In this document: positions 1 through 9,425 of the stretch, piece after piece
Position numbering within the stretch: position 1 is the first letter of the stretch
How the letters are laid out: every line of letters begins with the position of its first letter
Assembly: GCF_049856175.1 (NCBI RefSeq)
Contig: NZ_JBNDNA010000002.1
Location: 243,648 to 307,647, forward strand
Direction: 5' to 3'
DNA from: JB111 sp049856175
GTDB lineage: Bacteria; Actinomycetota; Actinomycetes; Actinomycetales; Actinomycetaceae
Length of the DNA: 64,000 bases
Translations under genes and position numbers: made by a program
Notes under the pieces: generated by a model
Databases searched by the model: none
What the model was told of the DNA's origin: nothing
What the model saw: the letters and a program-made list of their open reading frames with translations, nothing else

Positions 1-2
1 GT

Positions 3-995
3 ACGACGCCCGCCGTCGAGGGTGGACGGTCGGCCGCCCCCCGTGTCCGTCGCCGTGACCTTCGTGAGACATCCGTCAAGGCCACGCCGGCGCGGCCGGC
101 CACGCCGGTCCGGCCGACCGACGCCCCGGCGGACGCCGCGCCCGTCGCCCGCCGGTCACCGTCCGGCGCCCACCCGACGCGACGCGAGCTCCGGGCCCGC
201 ACGCGCCCGGCGCGTCGTCGTTCCCGGGCCGTCCGTACCTCCGTCGTGGCCGCGGCCGCCGCGGTCGGCACCCTCGGTGTCGCCCTCCCGGCGTTCCAGC
301 ACTCGGGTGCCACCGCCGAGGCGCAGCTCCTGGCCGGCCCGCAGGTGGAGGCGCTGACCGCCCCGACCTACTCGGTCCTCAACGACGGCGCGGACACGGG
401 CACGACCGTCTCCTCGGAGCTGCTCGCCAGCGGGGGAGCCGACGCGCGCGCCACCTACGCGGCGGCGAGCCGCACCGAGGCCCGCTCCGAGCTGCGGTGC
501 TCGCCCGACGTCGCCGCCTCGGGCACCCGTGCGGCGCTGGCCTCGGAGGAGACCGTGGTCCGGCCGCTGGAGTCGGGCACCTACCGGGACACCTCGGGCT
601 ACGGCTGGCGCACCCACCCGATCACCGGGTCCCCGAGCTTCCACACCGGCGACGACTGGGCCGCCCCCTTCGGCACCCCGATCCACGCCGTCGCCGACGG
701 TGTCGTCACGCACGCCGGCGAGGGCATCGAGGGCCGCTCCGGGACGCTGGTGATCATCGAGCACGAGGTCGACGGCCGCACGTTCGAGACCTGGTCCACG
801 CACATGTCGCCGTCGGGCGTGCACGTCCAGGTCGGGGACACCGTCTCCGCCGGCCAGCACATCGCCGACGTCGGCTCCTGGGGCAACTCCACCGGTCCGC
901 ACCTCCACCTCGAGGTCCATGTCGACGGCGAGACCGTCGCACCGAACGACTACCTCGCCTCGCTCGGCGCCGTCGAACCCTCCGAGGCCTGCTGA
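3..995 (+). CDS. M23 family metallopeptidase, 5' end cut by window
   Basis: LytM/M23 zinc endopeptidase that probably cleaves peptidoglycan cross-links outside the membrane. The C-terminal half carries the family signature: the HTGDDWAAPFGTPIHAV segment (first His and Asp zinc ligands), a Gly-rich core, and the GPHLHLEVH motif (HxH). The frame is open to the left edge with no start codon except GTG at 246. That start would begin inside a hydrophobic stretch and lose the Arg-rich segment just before it (residues RRRSRAVR). An Arg-rich segment followed by a hydrophobic stretch looks like a signal peptide or membrane anchor, so the true start is probably outside the window. It ends 2 bp before the next gene. 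Confidence 0.8.
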   Translation, partial: TTPAVEGGRSAAPRVRRRDLRETSVKATPARPATPVRPTDAPADAAPVARRSPSGAHPTRRELRARTRPARRRSRAVRTSVVAAAAAVGTLGVALPAFQHSGATAEAQLLAGPQVEALTAPTYSVLNDGADTGTTVSSELLASGGADARATYAAASRTEARSELRCSPDVAASGTRAALASEETVVRPLESGTYRDTSGYGWRTHPITGSPSFHTGDDWAAPFGTPIHAVADGVVTHAGEGIEGRSGTLVIIEHEVDGRTFETWSTHMSPSGVHVQVGDTVSAGQHIADVGSWGNSTGPHLHLEVHVDGETVAPNDYLASLGAVEPSEAC

Positions 996-997
996 CC

Positions 998-1771
998 GTG
1001 GTCGCCCACGTGTTCGACGGCCCCGGCCCGGTCGCGATCGCCCACCGCGGCGGCCGTCACGAGGTGCCCGAGAACACGGCTGCCGCGGCGGCGCACGCCG
1101 CCGCCCTCGGCGTCGTCATGGAGACGGACGCCCGGCTCACGGCCGACGGGGAGGTGGTCCTCTTCCACGACGACGACCTCGCGCGCACGACGACGGCCGA
1201 CGGCCCCCTCGAGGCCCGCACGTGGGCGGAGGTCCGCGCGCTGTCCGTCGAGGGCGGGGGACCTCCTGCCCGGCTCGTCGACGTCCTCGCCGCGCATCCC
1301 GACCTCCGGCTCAACATCGACGCCAAGACGGACGAGGTGGCCGTGCCCCTCACGGACGTGCTCCACGACGCCGGTGCCACAGCTCGCGTCTGCCTCGCCG
1401 CCTTCTCCGACGACCGACTCGCGCGCATGCGCGAGCGGCTCGACGTGGCCGCCTCGCTGGGGCCCGCGTCCGTGGCGCGCCTCGTCGTCGGCTCCGTCCT
1501 GCCCGTCGTCGGCCACCGGCTCGTGCGGCGCCTGCCCGGGCCGGAGGACGGCGTCGTCGCGGTCCAGGTACCCGAGCGCCACCGCGGGATCCCGGTCGTG
1601 ACCACCCGGTTCGTCGCCGCGGCCCACCGGCGCGGGCTGCAGGTCCACGTGTGGACGGTCGACGACCGCGCGGACATGGAGCGGCTCCTGGACCTGGGTG
1701 TCGACGGGATCATCACCGACCGTCCGAGCCTGCTCATCGACGTCCTGGACCGGCGCGGTCCCTGGCACTGA
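998..1771 (+). CDS. glycerophosphodiester phosphodiesterase
   Basis: Hydrolyses glycerophosphodiesters to glycerol-3-phosphate and an alcohol. About 257 residues, normal for a cytoplasmic GDPD. Family motifs are present in order: AIAHRGG followed by PENTAAA near residues 14-28 (catalytic His-Arg and Glu), METDARLT (metal-binding Glu/Asp), VVLFHDDDLARTT (catalytic His-Asp), LNIDAKTD in mid-domain, and the C-terminal VHVWTVDD and DGIITDRP strands. GTG at 998 lies 2 bp after the upstream stop, so it is probably cotranscribed with the M23 gene. A second in-frame GTG at 1010 is possible. No signal peptide is seen. Confidence 0.87.
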   Translation: MVAHVFDGPGPVAIAHRGGRHEVPENTAAAAAHAAALGVVMETDARLTADGEVVLFHDDDLARTTTADGPLEARTWAEVRALSVEGGGPPARLVDVLAAHPDLRLNIDAKTDEVAVPLTDVLHDAGATARVCLAAFSDDRLARMRERLDVAASLGPASVARLVVGSVLPVVGHRLVRRLPGPEDGVVAVQVPERHRGIPVVTTRFVAAAHRRGLQVHVWTVDDRADMERLLDLGVDGIITDRPSLLIDVLDRRGPWH

Positions 1772-1800
1772 GCGGGTCCGGCGGGTCCGCACGGGCAGAG

Positions 1801-1836
1801 GTCCGCTCACTCGTCGGGCGGAAGTCCGCTCACTCG
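1801..1836. repeat. 13-bp direct repeat (two copies)
   Basis: GTCCGCTCACTCG occurs at 1801-1813 and again at 1824-1836, in the gap between the phosphodiesterase gene and tRNA-Arg. No hairpin or function is evident. The rest of this gap (1772-2080) holds only the tRNA gene and its promoter. Confidence 0.6.
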
Positions 1837-1858
1837 CGGGGTGGGGTGGGCGCGAAAG

Positions 1859-1931
1859 TACCCCCGACTGGATTCGAACCAGCGACCTTCTGCTCCGGAG
1901 GCAGACGCTCTATCCACTGAGCTACGGGGGC
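1859..1931 (-). tRNA. tRNA-Arg (anticodon CCG)
   Basis: On the minus strand the sequence folds into a 73-nt cloverleaf: acceptor GCCCCCG/CGGGGGT (first pair G-U), D arm GCTC/GAGC, anticodon stem TCTGC/GCAGA around loop CTCCGGA (anticodon CCG, reads CGG), and T arm GCTGG-TTCGAAT-CCAGT. The discriminator base is A. No CCA is encoded. Confidence 0.96.
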
Positions 1932-1953
1932 ATACGCCCGCAGGCGCCCGAGC

Positions 1954-1959
1954 ATCCTA
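1954..1959 (-). promoter_or_regulatory. probable -10 box of tRNA-Arg
   Basis: TAGGAT on the minus strand, about 22 nt upstream of the mature tRNA 5' end. The -35 element is not recognisable. Confidence 0.4.
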
Positions 1960-2080
1960 TCCCGCCGCGGGCCGCGCTCCGACGCAGCTGGGAGTGCTCC
2001 CGACCACGTACCCTGTCCACCGGTGTCCCGACGGGGCGCCGCGGCCGCGGCCGGTGGGGACGAGCTCGAGGGGCGCACGG

Positions 2081-2644
2081 ATGGTGGTACGGGCGGGGGG
2101 ACGGTCCGACACCCGGCTCATCGTCACCATGATCGTCTCGACCGTGGTGCTGCTCGCCGTCATCGTCGGAGGCACCTTCATCCTCGACGCGGCACGCGGG
2201 CCGGCCCTCGACGACCGTGACCTCGGTCCGCGCATCGAGACCAGCATCGTCTACACCGACGACGAGGGTGCGGCCACGACCTACTCCCTCACGGGCGACT
2301 GGGAGACGTGGGACGGCGCGACCACGGGCGGCGCCGTCGAGGGCTGGCAGGGCACGTACTCCTCGGGCACGAGCTCGGTGTCCTACGGCGCCGCCCGCTT
2401 CACGTCACAGGAGGCCGTCGACGAGTTCACGCAGTCGCTCGCGGACGAGCTCGTCGCCGCCGGCGCCACCGTGCGCCAGCAGGAGGACACGAACACCGAC
2501 GGCACCGGCACGCTGCGGATCCTCGACACCACAGACCCCGCCGCCCCGGTGCAGTACCTGTGGGACAACGGCCGCGGCCTGGTCTTCACGCTCGCCGGCG
2601 AGGCGTGGCCCGTCTACGAGATGTACGTCGCCCACCCGCTGTAG
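2081..2644 (+). CDS. small single-pass membrane protein of unknown function
   Basis: About 187 residues. A short Arg-containing N terminus precedes one transmembrane helix near residues 13-35 (LIVTMIVSTVVLLAVIVGGT), followed by an acidic, Thr/Gly-rich domain of about 150 residues that is probably extracytoplasmic. There is no lipobox or recognisable catalytic motif. ATG 2081 was chosen because it places the helix right after the basic N terminus; GTG 2084 is equally possible. It stands alone between tRNA-Arg and argS. I do not recognise the family. Confidence 0.6.
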   Translation: MVVRAGGRSDTRLIVTMIVSTVVLLAVIVGGTFILDAARGPALDDRDLGPRIETSIVYTDDEGAATTYSLTGDWETWDGATTGGAVEGWQGTYSSGTSSVSYGAARFTSQEAVDEFTQSLADELVAAGATVRQQEDTNTDGTGTLRILDTTDPAAPVQYLWDNGRGLVFTLAGEAWPVYEMYVAHPL

Positions 2645-2733
2645 TCGGCATCCCCGGCCGCGGGCCCGCACCATGTAGTCGGTCTCGCACCGCCGCGGGC
2701 GTCACCCGTCGCCGAGCGCCCCCCGCGCAGAAC

Positions 2734-2739
2734 TAACCT
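2734..2739 (+). promoter_or_regulatory. -10 box of argS, leaderless
   Basis: TAACCT ends 6 nt before the argS GTG, so transcription should begin at or next to the start codon. No Shine-Dalgarno sequence is present. No clear -35 is seen. Confidence 0.55.
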
Positions 2740-2745
2740 GGGACC

Positions 2746-4425
2746 GTGACCCCCGAAGCTCTCGCCGACCTCATCGCCGCCCAGCTGGCGGCGCTCGCCG
2801 CCGACGGAACGATCGCGCTGCCCGCCGACGCCGTCCCGTCCACCGTCAAGGTCGAGCGACCCCGGCAGCGCGAGCACGGCGACTGGGCCACCAACGTCGC
2901 CATGCAGCTCGCGAAGCGGGCGGGGACCGCGCCGCGCGACCTGGCCACGCACCTCGCCGACCGCCTGGCCGCGCAGGACGGCGTGGCGGCGGCGGAGGTG
3001 GCGGGCCCGGGGTTCCTCAACATCCGGCTCGAGGCCGGCGCGGCGGGCGAGCTCGCCCGCACGATCGTCGAGGCGGGCGAGGGCTACGGCCGCTCGACGC
3101 GCCACGCCGGTCGGCGCATCAACCTCGAGTTCGTCTCCGCCAACCCCACCGGGCCGATCCACATCGGCGGCGTGCGGTGGGCCGCCGTGGGCGACTCGCT
3201 CGCCCGCATCCTCACGGCGACCGGCGCCGACGTCACGCGCGAGTACTACTTCAACGACCACGGCGCCCAGATCGACCGGTTCGCCCGCTCCCTGCTCGCG
3301 CGCGCCCGCGGCCAGGAGGCACCCGAGGACGGGTACGGCGGGCAGTACATCGCCGACATCGCCGACGCCGTCACCGCCGACGCCCTCGCCGCCGGCGGGC
3401 CCGAGCCCGCCACGCTCCCGGACGCCGAGGCGCAGGAGGCGTTCCGCTCCCGCGGCGTGGAGCGGATGTTCGCCGAGATCAAGGCGGCGCTGCACGACTT
3501 CGGCGTCGACTTCGACGTCTACTTCCACGAGGACAGCCTCCACGACTCCGGCGCCGTGGAGCGGGCGCTCACGCGCCTGCGCGAGGCCGGGCACGTGTTC
3601 GAGGCCGACGGCGCCACCTGGCTGCGCACCACGTCGTTCGGGGACGACAAGGACCGGGTCGTCGTCAAGTCCGACGGCGAGACGGCCTACATCGCCGGCG
3701 ACATCGCCTACTACCTCGACAAGCGCGAGCGCGGCTTCGACGAGGTGGTCATCATGCTCGGCGCCGACCACCACGGGTACGTCGGCCGCATGATGGCGGT
3801 GTGCGCCGCGTTCGGGGACGAGCCGGGGGTCAACCTCCAGCTCCTCATCGGCCAGATGGTCAACCTGCTCAAGGACGGCCGGCCGCTGAGGATGTCGAAG
3901 CGGGCCGGCACGGTCGTCACCCTCGAGGACCTCGTCGACGCCGTGGGCGTCGACGCCGCGCGCTACTCGCTGGCCCGCTCGTCCACGGACACCTCGATCG
4001 ACCTCGACCTCGACCTGCTCGTGGCCCGGTCGAACGACAACCCCGTCTACTACGTGCAGTACGCCCACGCCCGTACCTGCGCGGTCGCCCGCAACGCGGC
4101 CGAGCACGGCGTGCGCCGCGACCTCGCCTTCGTCCCCGAGCTCCTCGACGACCCGGCGGACGCCGCCCTGCTCGGCGTGCTCGGCTCGTTCCCGCAGATC
4201 GTCACCATGGCCGGCGAGCTGCGCGAGCCGCACCGGGTGGCCCGCTACCTCGAGGACCTCGCCACGGCCTACCACCACTGGTACGGCCGCGTGCGGGTCA
4301 CCCCGCGCGGCGAGGCCGAGGTCGAGGACGCCCACCACACCCGGCTGTGGCTCAACGACGCCACCGCCCAGGTCGTCGCGACCGGCCTCGGTCTGCTCGG
4401 TGTCTCCGCCCCGGAGCGCATGTGA
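2746..4425 (+). CDS. argS: arginyl-tRNA synthetase
   Basis: Class I aminoacyl-tRNA synthetase that charges tRNA-Arg. 559 residues. An N-terminal Add-1 domain is followed by the Rossmann fold with the HIGH-like motif HIGG at residue 139 (PTGPIHIGGVRWAAVGD), the KMSKS-like motif RMSKR at 382-386 (DGRPLRMSKRAGTVVTLEDL), and a C-terminal anticodon-binding helical domain ending in LGVSAPERM. The degenerate HIGH and KMSKS motifs are usual for ArgS. GTG 2746 follows a -10 box by 6 nt, so the message is probably leaderless. It overlaps the lysA start, which indicates translational coupling. Confidence 0.96.
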   Translation: MTPEALADLIAAQLAALAADGTIALPADAVPSTVKVERPRQREHGDWATNVAMQLAKRAGTAPRDLATHLADRLAAQDGVAAAEVAGPGFLNIRLEAGAAGELARTIVEAGEGYGRSTRHAGRRINLEFVSANPTGPIHIGGVRWAAVGDSLARILTATGADVTREYYFNDHGAQIDRFARSLLARARGQEAPEDGYGGQYIADIADAVTADALAAGGPEPATLPDAEAQEAFRSRGVERMFAEIKAALHDFGVDFDVYFHEDSLHDSGAVERALTRLREAGHVFEADGATWLRTTSFGDDKDRVVVKSDGETAYIAGDIAYYLDKRERGFDEVVIMLGADHHGYVGRMMAVCAAFGDEPGVNLQLLIGQMVNLLKDGRPLRMSKRAGTVVTLEDLVDAVGVDAARYSLARSSTDTSIDLDLDLLVARSNDNPVYYVQYAHARTCAVARNAAEHGVRRDLAFVPELLDDPADAALLGVLGSFPQIVTMAGELREPHRVARYLEDLATAYHHWYGRVRVTPRGEAEVEDAHHTRLWLNDATAQVVATGLGLLGVSAPERM

Positions 4426-5819
4426 GCGACCACGGCACCGAGCTCGCCACGCTCGCCGCCCCGGAGCCCGACGGCAGTGCCGCCGGGCCGTGGTCGACGA
4501 CCACCCGGCGGGACGAGGCCGGCGGGCTCGAGGTCGGCGGCGTCGCCCTGACCGACCTCGCCCGCGAGCACGGCACGCCCGCCTACGTCCTCGACCTCGC
4601 CGACCTGCGCGGCAGGGCCCAGGCGTGGGCGGACGCGTTCGCGCGGCACTTCGCCCCCGGGCGGGGCCTGGCGGGCGCCGACGTCTACTACGCGGGCAAG
4701 GCGCTGCTCACCGTCGGCGTCGCTCGGATCGTCCACGCTGCCGGCCTGCGGGTCGACACCTCCACGGGGGGCGAGCTCGCCACCGCGCTGCGCGCCGGCG
4801 TCCCGGGGCCGTCGATCGGGCTGCACGGGAACAACAAGTCCGACGCGGAGATCGCCGCAGCGATCGACGCCGGCGTGGGCCGGATCGTCGTGGACTCCCT
4901 CGCCGAGATCGACCGGGTGACGATGATCGCCGCCGAGCGCGGCACCTCGGCCCCCGTCATGGTGCGCGTGACGACCGGCGTCCATGCCGGCGGCCACGAG
5001 TTCATCGCCACCGCCCACGAGGACCAGAAGTTCGGGCTGTCGCTCGCGTCGGGCGCAGCCCGGGAGGCCGTCGGGAAGATCCTCGCCGAGCCCGCCCTGG
5101 AGCTCGTCGGCCTGCACAGCCACATCGGCAGCCAGATCCTCGACCTCGCGGGCTTCGAGGCCGCGGCGCGCGCGGTCCTCGCGCTGCGCGAGGACGTGCG
5201 GGCCGCGACCGGCCGAGTCCTGCCGGAGGTCGACCTCGGCGGCGGCTACGGCATCCGGTACACCGGCGCGGACGCCGCCGGCCCCACACCCGACGACGTC
5301 GCCGCCACCCTCGCCGCGGTCGTCGCCACCGAGTGCGCCCGCATCGGCTCGCCCGTGCCGCGCGTGTCGGTCGAGCCGGGACGCTCCGTCGTCGGGCCGG
5401 CCGGCCTCACGCTCTACCGGGTGGGCACGATCAAGGACGTCGCGCTCGACGACGGCGCCTCCCGGCGCTACGTCTCGGTCGACGGCGGTATGTCCGACCA
5501 CATCCGCACGGCCCTGTACGGCGCCGACTACACGGCCGCCCTCGCGTCGCGCCCCGGTGACGGCGGGTCCGTGGCGACCCGCGTGGTGGGCAAGCACTGC
5601 GAGTCCGGGGACATCGTCGTCCGCGACGTCGCCCTCCCCGCCGGCACCGCCCGCGGGGACCTGCTCGCGGTGCCCGTGACCGGCGCGTACGGACGCTCGA
5701 TGTCCAGCCAGTACAACCTCGTCCCGCGACCGCCGGTGATCGGCGTCGAGGACGGCCGGGCCCGGGTGATGGTCCGGCGCGAGACGATCGAGGACCTGCT
5801 CGCCCTCGACGAGGACTGA
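4422..5819 (+). CDS. lysA: diaminopimelate decarboxylase
   Basis: PLP enzyme that decarboxylates meso-diaminopimelate to L-lysine, the last step of lysine synthesis. About 465 residues, fold type III. The PLP lysine is K93 in DVYYAGKALLT. Other family segments are GLHSHIGSQI, the glycine-rich phosphate loop DLGGGYGIRY, the VEPGRSVVG strand, and the second-subunit motif KHCESGDI with the active-site Cys. The GTG start at 4422 overlaps the argS stop (GTGA). The argS-lysA-hom order is a standard actinobacterial arrangement. Confidence 0.95.
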   Translation: MSDHGTELATLAAPEPDGSAAGPWSTTTRRDEAGGLEVGGVALTDLAREHGTPAYVLDLADLRGRAQAWADAFARHFAPGRGLAGADVYYAGKALLTVGVARIVHAAGLRVDTSTGGELATALRAGVPGPSIGLHGNNKSDAEIAAAIDAGVGRIVVDSLAEIDRVTMIAAERGTSAPVMVRVTTGVHAGGHEFIATAHEDQKFGLSLASGAAREAVGKILAEPALELVGLHSHIGSQILDLAGFEAAARAVLALREDVRAATGRVLPEVDLGGGYGIRYTGADAAGPTPDDVAATLAAVVATECARIGSPVPRVSVEPGRSVVGPAGLTLYRVGTIKDVALDDGASRRYVSVDGGMSDHIRTALYGADYTAALASRPGDGGSVATRVVGKHCESGDIVVRDVALPAGTARGDLLAVPVTGAYGRSMSSQYNLVPRPPVIGVEDGRARVMVRRETIEDLLALDED

Positions 5820-5946
5820 CCGCCCGTCGCGCCGGGTCCGTGCCGGGCGGTGCCCTCCCGGACGGCCCGGTGCGGCGGCGCCCCGCACACATATGCTGAC
5901 GTCGCACCCCCGGGCTCCCGGCGGCGCAGCCCCTACCGTCGAGGAT

Positions 5947-7344
5947 GTGAGAGCACCCGTGACCACCCCGCCCTCCGAGGTCCGCGTCGCCCTGCTGGGC
6001 GCCGGGACGGTCGGTGCCCAGGTCGTCCGACTCATGAACGAGCGGGCGGACGACCTCGCCGCCCGGGCCGGTGCGCCCCTGCGGCTCGTCGGCATCGCGG
6101 TCACCGACGTCGAGCGTGAGCGCGAGCCGTGGATCCCGCGGGACCTGCTCACCACGGACGCCGAGGGCCTGATCGCGGACGCGGACGTCGTCGTCGAGCT
6201 CATCGGCGGGATCGACCCGCCCCGGGCGCTCGTGCACGCCGCGATGGCCGCGGGCGCCACGGTCGTCACCGGCAACAAGGCGCTCGTCGCCGCCCACGGC
6301 CCCGAGCTGCACGACGCCGCCGCGGCCGCCGACGTCGACCTCTACTACGAGGCCGCCGTCGCGGGAGCCATCCCCATCGTCTACGCCCTGCGCGAGTCGC
6401 TCGCGGGGGACACGGTCACCGAGGTGCTCGGCATCGTCAACGGGACGACGAACTACGTGCTCGACGAGATGGCCACGAACGGCAGCACGTTCGACGACGC
6501 CGTCGCCCAGGCCCAGGCGCTCGGCTTCGCCGAGGCGGACCCGAGCGCGGACGTCGACGGCCACGACTCGGCCGCCAAGGCTGCTCTGCTGGCGTCCCTC
6601 GCGTTCCACACCCGCGTCCCCCTGGAGAACGTCCCGGTCGAAGGCATCCGCGGCGTCACCGTCGAGGAGATGGCGGCCGCCCAGGAGACCGGGTACGCGC
6701 TCAAGCTGCTGGCCGTCGCCCGGCGCACGACCTCGCCCGACGGCATCTCCGTGCGGGTCGGGCCGACGCTCATCCCTGCGGACCACCCGCTCGCCACCGT
6801 GCGCGGGGCGTTCAACGCCGTCGTCGTCGAGTCCGAGGCCGCGGGCCGGCTCATGTTCTACGGGCAGGGCGCAGGCGGCGCACCGACCGCCTCCGCGGTC
6901 CTGTCCGACCTCGTGGCGGCGGCAGGCCACAGGGTCCGCGGCGGGCAGGCTCCCCGGGAGTCCGCCTACGCCCGGCTCGCACCCCTGCCTGCGAGCTCCC
7001 AGCGGATCACCGCGCGGTTCGACCTCGAGATCGACGACCGACCGGGCATGCTCGCGCTCGTCGCCGCCGTCCTCGCCCGCCACGGGATCTCGATCGAGGC
7101 GGTCCGCCAGGCCGCGCACACCGACCCGACCGCCTACGGCGACGAGCTCTACGACGTGTTCGACGACGCGTACGACGGCGGGTCGGACCGCGACCGGGAC
7201 CCCGCCGCGAGCCGGGAGAGCGCGACGCTGACGATCACCACCCACCGCACCGACGAGGGCACCCTCGCCGCGTGCCTCGCCGAGCTCGCCGGTGCGGACG
7301 GGGTCCGCGCCGTCCTGCCCGTGCGCCGAGTCGAAGGAGTCTGA
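5947..7344 (+). CDS. hom: homoserine dehydrogenase
   Basis: Reduces aspartate semialdehyde to homoserine, the branch point to threonine and methionine. The N-terminal NAD(P)-binding fold begins VALLGAGTVGAQVVRLM. Substrate-domain motifs follow: NKALVAAHG, YYEAAVAGAIPIV, GIVNGTTNYVLDEM and DPSADVDGHDSAAKAALLA (catalytic Asp/Lys). A C-terminal ACT domain (FDLEIDDRPGMLALVAAVLA onward) is typical of threonine feedback control. The start is uncertain: ATG 5893, GTG 5947 and GTG 5959 are all in frame. A TATGCT -10-like box overlaps ATG 5893 and argues against it; GAGG just before 5947 favours that codon weakly. Confidence 0.93.
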   Translation: MRAPVTTPPSEVRVALLGAGTVGAQVVRLMNERADDLAARAGAPLRLVGIAVTDVEREREPWIPRDLLTTDAEGLIADADVVVELIGGIDPPRALVHAAMAAGATVVTGNKALVAAHGPELHDAAAAADVDLYYEAAVAGAIPIVYALRESLAGDTVTEVLGIVNGTTNYVLDEMATNGSTFDDAVAQAQALGFAEADPSADVDGHDSAAKAALLASLAFHTRVPLENVPVEGIRGVTVEEMAAAQETGYALKLLAVARRTTSPDGISVRVGPTLIPADHPLATVRGAFNAVVVESEAAGRLMFYGQGAGGAPTASAVLSDLVAAAGHRVRGGQAPRESAYARLAPLPASSQRITARFDLEIDDRPGMLALVAAVLARHGISIEAVRQAAHTDPTAYGDELYDVFDDAYDGGSDRDRDPAASRESATLTITTHRTDEGTLAACLAELAGADGVRAVLPVRRVEGV

Positions 7345-7345
7345 C

Positions 7346-8449
7346 GTGGCCCAGCCGTGGCGCGGCATCATCACCGAGTACGCCGACCGTCTCCCGGTCG
7401 AGGACGACCGTCCCGTCAGCCTCGGCGAGGGCGGTACGCCGCTCGTCGAGGCCCCCGCGCTGTCCGAGCGCACCGGCGCCGAGGTGTGGGTCAAGGTCGA
7501 GGGTGCGAACCCGACCGGCTCCTTCAAGGACCGCGGCATGACGATGGCGATGACCAAGGTGCTCGCCACGGACGCCGAGGTCGTCGTCTGCGCCTCGACG
7601 GGCAACACCTCCGCCTCCGCGGCCGCCTACGCGGTGCGAGCCGGGCTGACGTGCGCCGTCGTGCTGCCCGCCGGGAAGATCGCCGCCGGCAAGCTCGCCC
7701 AGGCCGCCGTCCACGGCGCCACGCTCCTCGCGATCGACGGCTCGTTCGACGATTGCCTGCGCATCGTGCGGCAGATGGCAGACGCCTACCCGGTCGCGCT
7801 GGTCAACTCGGTCAACCCCTACCGCCTGCAGGGGCAGAAGACCGCGGCGTTCGAGGTCGTCGACGCCCTCGGGGACGCCCCGGACATCCACGTCCTGCCG
7901 GTCGGCAACGCGGGCAACATCTCGGCCTACTGGATGGGCTACAACGAGTACGCCGGCCGCACGACGGCGGCGTCGATGGACGGCACCACGGAGGGGCGCG
8001 CGCCGGTCGCGACCCGGGTCCCGCAGATGTGGGGCGTGCAGGCCGACGGCTCGGCGCCCTTCGTCAAGGGCGCGGTCGTCGAGCACCCCGAGACCGTCGC
8101 CACCGCGATCCGCATCGGCAACCCGGCGTCGTGGGACCTCGCCGTCGCCGCCCGCGACGACTCGTCGGGGCGGATCGACTCCGTCACCGACCCGGAGATC
8201 CTCGAGGCCCAGGCGCTGCTCGCCGCCGAGGTCGGCGTGTTCTGCGAGCCCGCCTCGGCCGCGTCCGTCGCCGGCCTCCTGGCCGCCGCGCGCCGCGGCG
8301 AGGTGCCTGCCGGCGCCCGCGTCGTCTGCACCGTCACCGGCAACGGACTCAAGGACACCGAGACGGCGCTCGGGCACACCGGGATGGCCCTCACCGAGGT
8401 CCCCGGCACGCTCGAGGCCGCGGCCGAGGCGCTCGGCCTCCGCTCGTGA
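7346..8449 (+). CDS. thrC: threonine synthase
   Basis: PLP enzyme converting O-phosphohomoserine to threonine. 367 residues, fold type II. The PLP lysine is K61 in NPTGSFKDRGM. Further motifs are CASTGNTSASAAAYA (phosphate/cofactor cradle), LPVGNAGNISAYW and the C-terminal VVCTVTGNGLKD. GTG 7346 is preceded by a good ribosome-binding site, GAAGGAG, at 7333-7339, inside the end of hom. The stop codon overlaps the thrB start. It acts directly downstream of the thrB product. Confidence 0.95.
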   Translation: MAQPWRGIITEYADRLPVEDDRPVSLGEGGTPLVEAPALSERTGAEVWVKVEGANPTGSFKDRGMTMAMTKVLATDAEVVVCASTGNTSASAAAYAVRAGLTCAVVLPAGKIAAGKLAQAAVHGATLLAIDGSFDDCLRIVRQMADAYPVALVNSVNPYRLQGQKTAAFEVVDALGDAPDIHVLPVGNAGNISAYWMGYNEYAGRTTAASMDGTTEGRAPVATRVPQMWGVQADGSAPFVKGAVVEHPETVATAIRIGNPASWDLAVAARDDSSGRIDSVTDPEILEAQALLAAEVGVFCEPASAASVAGLLAAARRGEVPAGARVVCTVTGNGLKDTETALGHTGMALTEVPGTLEAAAEALGLRS

Positions 8450-9357
8450 CCCGGGTCGGCGCCGGCGCGGTCGGCGTCCGGGTCCCCGCGACGTCCGCCA
8501 ACCTCGGCCCGGGCTTCGACGCGCTCGGGCTGGCGCTCGGCATCCACGACGACCTCGAGGTGCGCACCACCACCGGAGCCACCCGGGTCGACGTGAGAGG
8601 GGAGGGCGCCGGCTCCCTGCCCAGCGGCGAGGACCACCTCGTCGTGCGCGCGGTCCGGCTCGGGCTCGAGGCCGCGGGCGCCGAGCAGGTCGGGCTCGAG
8701 CTGCGCTGCACCAACCGGGTCCCGCACGGCCGTGGCATGGGCTCGTCCGCGGCCGCCGTGATCGCCGGCCTCCTCGCGGCCCGCGGACTCCTCGCCGAGG
8801 AGGCCGCGGACGACGGCGGGCCGCTCGACGACGGCGCGATCCTCGCGCTCGCCACCGAGATCGAGGGGCACCCGGACAACGCGGCACCCGCGCTCCTCGG
8901 CGGCGCCACCGTGGCGTGGATCGACGACGACGAGGGACCCACCGCGGTCCGGCTCGCCCTCGACCCGACGATCGACCCCACCGTGCTCGTCCCCGACGAG
9001 CAGCTGTCCACCTCCACCGCGCGCGCCGCGCTGCCGGCGGCCGTGCCGCACCGGGACGCCGCGCGGGCCGCCGGCCGCGCCGCGCTGCTCGTCCACGCCC
9101 TGGCCGGCGCGCCCGAGCGGCTCCTGGCCGCCACCGCGGACACGCTCCACCAGGAGCACCGCCGTGCAGCGATGCCCGCGACCCTCGCGCTCGTCGACGA
9201 CCTGCGGGCCCGAGGCCTGCCCGCGGTCGTCTCCGGGGCGGGACCGACCGTGCTCGTCCTTGCCCCGGTCGACCGGGCAGCCGTCCCGAGCGGCTGGCGC
9301 GTCCTCATGCCCTCGGTGGACCTCGTCGGCGCCCGCGTCCGTCCCCTCGCCGGCTGA
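8446..9357 (+). CDS. thrB: homoserine kinase
   Basis: GHMP-family kinase that phosphorylates homoserine to O-phosphohomoserine for ThrC. 303 residues. N-terminal VRVPATSANLGPGFDALGLA is the family signature; the phosphate-binding loop is VPHGRGMGSSAAAVIAGLL; PAVVSGAGPTVLVLA is the C-terminal glycine motif. GTG 8446 overlaps the thrC stop (GTGA), so thrC and thrB are probably coupled. It is the last gene of the lysine/threonine block. Confidence 0.95.
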   Translation: MTRVGAGAVGVRVPATSANLGPGFDALGLALGIHDDLEVRTTTGATRVDVRGEGAGSLPSGEDHLVVRAVRLGLEAAGAEQVGLELRCTNRVPHGRGMGSSAAAVIAGLLAARGLLAEEAADDGGPLDDGAILALATEIEGHPDNAAPALLGGATVAWIDDDEGPTAVRLALDPTIDPTVLVPDEQLSTSTARAALPAAVPHRDAARAAGRAALLVHALAGAPERLLAATADTLHQEHRRAAMPATLALVDDLRARGLPAVVSGAGPTVLVLAPVDRAAVPSGWRVLMPSVDLVGARVRPLAG

Positions 9358-9425
9358 CGACCGGGGTGGGGGACCTCTCCCCGCCCCGCCGGCGGTCGGG
9401 TGCCCCGATCGCTCTCGAGGCCTGT